A stretch of 64,000 bases of DNA, from NCBI GenBank assembly GCA_002840155.1, contig PGZH01000001.1, positions 186,001 to 250,000 on the forward strand, in the 5' to 3' direction. Shown in pieces: positions 61,606 through 64,000 of the stretch (positions are counted from its first letter, which is position 1; every line of letters starts with the position of its first letter). This stretch comes from Gammaproteobacteria bacterium HGW-Gammaproteobacteria-13. GTDB taxonomy: Bacteria; Pseudomonadota; Gammaproteobacteria; Pseudomonadales; Pseudomonadaceae. The notes under the pieces were generated by a model, which saw only the letters and a program-made list of their open reading frames with translations, made no database searches and had not been told where the DNA came from. A program made the translations under genes and the position numbers.

Positions 61606-61899
61606 TTAGAGGATGCGTTGCATCAGTTGATGATCGACCTGTTCCAGCAAGCTGCCGCAGGTCTGTACGAAATGCAGGAAGTGCGCGGTCTGCTGGTGCG
61701 CACTGAGGGCTGCGGCGTCCTGCCATTGCTCGACCATGATGAAACGGCTGGGCTGCTCCTGATGCAGGTGCAGGTTGTATTGCAGGCAACCGGCTTCGGC
61801 CTAGCTAGGCGGCACCAGCTGGCGCAGGCCGGCCTCAACCGCCTCGGCATGGCCGGGGCGCGCGGTGATGGTGGCAATCAAAGTCAATGGCGTGGTCAT
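61606..61899 (-). pseudogene. Antibiotic-biosynthesis-monooxygenase-like gene with in-frame amber stop
   Basis: The minus strand codes for a 97-codon ABM/quinol-monooxygenase-type (YgiN-like) protein: MTTPLTLIATITARPG at the start, then GCLQYNLHLHQEQPSRF and QTAHFLHF further on. A single TAG at 61801-61803, after LVPPS, breaks it; the frame continues perfectly on the other side as AEAGCLQYN. No base is inserted or lost, so one substitution (for example CAG or CGG to TAG) explains it. It would otherwise be the first gene of the operon with the dehydrogenase. Confidence 0.85.
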
Positions 61900-62002
61900 G
61901 GCGGACTCCGGTTCAAGTGCTGCCATGCTCGGTTATTTGATTGACGAGAAAAACAGCCTGCTACTAGAGTCTCTTTCAATATTTTTTTGATAATGAGCCG
62001 CC

Positions 62003-62920
62003 ATGCTGCGTTTTGATGATCTGCAGTTGTTTGTCACCACCGCTGATCTGGGCAATCTCTCGGCCGCCGCGCGGCGCCTGGATATTTCCCCGGCGGTGGC
62101 CAGCGCCGCGCTCAAGCGCCTGGAGCAGCAGCTGGAGGCGCGCCTGTTTAGCCGCTCCACCCGCAGTCTGCGCCTGACGCCGGAGGGTGAGCTGTTTCTC
62201 GGCCATGCGCGCCTGGCCTTGCAGAGTTTAGATGACGGCCGGCAGCAGCTGGCCGGCAGCAAGGTCGGCATCAGCGGGCCGTTGCAACTGTCTGCACCCT
62301 CGGACTTTGGTCGCAATACCTTGCTGCCCTGGCTGGATGAGTTTCAGCAGGCGCACCCGCAGGTGCAGCTGCGTCTGCTGCTGGGGGATCGCGTGGCCGA
62401 TCTGTTCCGCGAGCCGGTGGACATTGCCCTGCGCTACGGCGCACCGGAGGACTCCAGCCTGGTCGCCTTGCCCGTGGCTGCGTCTAACCGGCGCGTGCTC
62501 TGCGCCGCACCGCAGTACCTGCGCAAGCATGGCGCGCCACAGGCGGTGGAGGAACTGGCCGAGCACAACTGCCTGCTCTATATGCTCGGCGGACGGCTGC
62601 ATGACCGCTGGCGCTTCAGCGACGGCAAGCGCGAGCAGGACATCAGCGTCAAAGGTGACCGGGTCAGTGACGATGCCGACGTAGTCCGGCGCTGGGCGGT
62701 CAGCGGGGCTGGGCTGGTGTACAAATCCTGGCTGGATGTGGCCGGCGACGTGCGTGCCGGACGGCTCCAGGTGTTGTTACCTGAACTGCGCGGCGAGCCG
62801 ACACCGCTCAACCTGATCTGCGCGCACCGGGCGCAGCTGAGTAAACCGGTGTTGCTGCTGCGTGAGTTCGTTCAACTTCGCTGTGCGGAGTTGTTGGCGG
62901 ATGCACCGTGGCCGAACTAA
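62003..62920 (+). CDS. LysR family transcriptional regulator
   Basis: A 305-residue regulator. The N-terminal HTH (about residues 3-60, with LFVTTADLGNLSAAARRLDISPAVA-type pattern) is followed by the effector-binding domain (about 90-300). It is divergent from the monooxygenase remnant and dehydrogenase, with 103 bases between, and probably controls them. Its family tends to respond to quinones or aromatic compounds in such contexts; this is inference. Confidence 0.93.
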   Translation: MLRFDDLQLFVTTADLGNLSAAARRLDISPAVASAALKRLEQQLEARLFSRSTRSLRLTPEGELFLGHARLALQSLDDGRQQLAGSKVGISGPLQLSAPSDFGRNTLLPWLDEFQQAHPQVQLRLLLGDRVADLFREPVDIALRYGAPEDSSLVALPVAASNRRVLCAAPQYLRKHGAPQAVEELAEHNCLLYMLGGRLHDRWRFSDGKREQDISVKGDRVSDDADVVRRWAVSGAGLVYKSWLDVAGDVRAGRLQVLLPELRGEPTPLNLICAHRAQLSKPVLLLREFVQLRCAELLADAPWPN

Positions 62921-63002
62921 GATTGCCGCCAGCGCGCTGCGGCAATCCATCGCAGTGCGGCTATGTCATATGCGCCCCGGAGCAATGCTAGAGTCGCGCC
63001 CC

Positions 63003-63389
63003 ATGAAAATGACCCGTACTGACCGTCGCCTGCTGGCCTGGATGCTGTATTTCAGCGTTCTGTTCAGTGCGTTCGCCTGCAGTATCGGTCACGGCCAGAT
63101 GGCTGGCCTGCAGCTCAGCGGCTTGAGCAGCCAGTACTGCTCGTTCGACGGAAACTTCGGCGCTGGTGCCGATCTGGATGGCTCCGGTGTGGTAGCGCCC
63201 AACCCCGCCACCGGCTCCGGCTGCTCCCTGAGTTCCACCTTCAGCGCGATTATCCTGGCGGCGTTCTTCGGTCTGCTGGGCCTGCTGGCCCCCAGCCGCG
63301 CGCCCCTGCTGACGTTCTTCTTCATTCCGCGACCTGTCCGCTACCTCTGGCCCTCGGCCAATCCTCGCGCATCCCCCGTTCTGGCTTGA
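63003..63389 (+). CDS. DUF2946 family membrane protein
   Basis: A 128-residue protein with an N-terminal hydrophobic segment (about residues 10-27, LLAWMLYFSVLFSAFACSI) and a second helix (about 82-100, FSAIILAAFFGLLGLLA). A cysteine-containing middle (QYCSFDG, GSGCSLS) lies between them. It resembles DUF2946 proteins, which are often found next to TonB-dependent receptors for copper or other metals, as here. The ATG at 63003 was chosen because the upstream frame overlaps the LysR gene. Function unknown. Confidence 0.8.
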   Translation: MKMTRTDRRLLAWMLYFSVLFSAFACSIGHGQMAGLQLSGLSSQYCSFDGNFGAGADLDGSGVVAPNPATGSGCSLSSTFSAIILAAFFGLLGLLAPSRAPLLTFFFIPRPVRYLWPSANPRASPVLA

Positions 63390-63401
63390 GTTGCTGTTGC
63401 T

Positions 63402-63421
63402 GCGGCCGCATTTGCGGCCGC
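63402..63421. repeat. GCGGCCGC hairpin after the DUF2946 gene
   Basis: Two GCGGCCGC blocks separated by ATTT form a perfect 20-base inverted repeat between the DUF2946 gene and the receptor. No T-tract follows, so it is at most a transcript-stabilising or attenuating hairpin. Confidence 0.6.
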
Positions 63422-63501
63422 GCTGATCACTTGAAACCAGATAAAAATCCGCGTCTGTCGGTGCTTGAAGAGCGCCCGATGGACCGAAGTTGGGGAAGTC
63501 C

Positions 63502-64000
63502 ATGCGTCAGATATCCGTATTCAGCCTGCTGGCTGTCAGCATCAGCCTGGCCAGTTCCGCCTATGCCGAGCATCTCAAACTAGAAGACAGCACCGTGATC
63601 GGTCAGCAGCATGGGGATGCGACTGCACCGAGCATTGCCGAGAAGCGCGCCGAATTTGCGCGGATTCCCGGTGGTGCCAGTGTTGTCGATGGCGAAACCT
63701 ACAAGACCGGCCGCGCCAGTTCGCCGCAGGATGCCCTGGGCCAGGCCACTGGCGTGTATATCCAGTCGCGTTCCGGTGCCGAGGAATCGCGCCTGTCGAT
63801 CCGTGGCTCGGGCCTGCAGCGCACCTTCCACCAGCGCGGCATTCTGCTGATGCAGGACGGCGCGCCGCTGAACCTGGCTGATGGCAGTGGCGACTTCCAG
63901 AGCATTGAGCCGATTGCCCTGGACCATATCGAGGTCATGCGTGGCGCCAACGCTTGGCGCTACGGCGCCGCCAACCTGGGCGGGGCGATCAACTTTGTCA
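63502..64000 (+). CDS. TonB-dependent receptor, N-terminal part (runs off window)
   Basis: The first 166 residues of an outer-membrane receptor. A signal peptide (about residues 1-22, ending SSAYA) is followed by the TonB-box region and the plug domain (about 50 on) with GVYIQSRSGAEESRLSIRGSG and EVMRGANAWRYGAANLGGAIN. The ATG at 63502 follows GGGGAAG. The substrate is not readable from the plug; the DUF2946 partner suggests a metal complex. The barrel lies beyond the right edge. Confidence 0.88.
   Translation, partial: MRQISVFSLLAVSISLASSAYAEHLKLEDSTVIGQQHGDATAPSIAEKRAEFARIPGGASVVDGETYKTGRASSPQDALGQATGVYIQSRSGAEESRLSIRGSGLQRTFHQRGILLMQDGAPLNLADGSGDFQSIEPIALDHIEVMRGANAWRYGAANLGGAINFV

Overview
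The window reads as a stretch of Pseudomonas chromosome. The base composition is GC-rich, and several gene neighbourhoods are typical of the genus: rng-yhdP-nitrilase-tldD-darP-pmbA, kdsD-kdsC-lptC-lptA-lptB-rpoN-hpf-ptsN-rapZ-ptsO, mlaFEDCB-ibaG-murA-hisG-hisD-hisC, algW, and cysD with a fused cysNC. The species cannot be fixed from sequence reading alone. No tRNA, rRNA, CRISPR array, prophage or transposase gene was seen.

Layout. Bases 1-9450 hold the end of RNase G, the AsmA-like YhdP, a nitrilase-superfamily amidase, and the TldD/TldE (PmbA) protease pair around the ribosome factor DarP. From 16646 down to 9511 the minus strand carries one long run of envelope and regulatory genes: Kdo synthesis, LPS transport (Lpt), sigma-54, the hibernation factor and the nitrogen PTS. 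From 16893 to 24745 the plus strand carries the Mla phospholipid transporter, IbaG, MurA and three histidine genes. Bases 24802-28881 hold a DUF4198 protein and a TonB-dependent receptor behind an AT-rich, Zur-like palindrome, then AlgW. Sulfate activation (cysD, cysNC), trpS, zapE and an RhlE-type helicase follow up to 38270.

The second half is more accessory. It contains a REC-CheC response regulator with a PAS-only partner, a flavoprotein, a class V aminotransferase, an AT-rich AbiV-like defence gene, a methyltransferase, a class C beta-lactamase, a histone-deacetylase-like amidohydrolase, and a TesB/HAD pair. Next comes a compact copper-efflux module (cueR, copA, copZ) with two recognisable CueR promoters. 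It is followed by a TtgR-like regulator and an RND pump, a Bcr/CflA exporter, a 59-codon gene with a perfect ribosome binding site, an output-less PAS/GAF sensor, a quinone-oxidoreductase-like gene beside a monooxygenase gene broken by one amber codon, a LysR regulator, and a DUF2946/TonB-receptor pair running off the right edge.

The accessory half is peppered with palindromic intergenic repeats (GTAGGRTGG-type and others), a 142-base element with terminal inverted repeats touching the zapE start, and two tandem 60-base hairpin units between the divergent copper promoters. A second, diverged copy of the last codons of cueR lies downstream of cueR itself. The clearest oddities are this cueR tail duplication, the solo AbiV-like gene, the receptor/DUF4198 pair under a Zur-like site, and the two signalling proteins that lack output domains.
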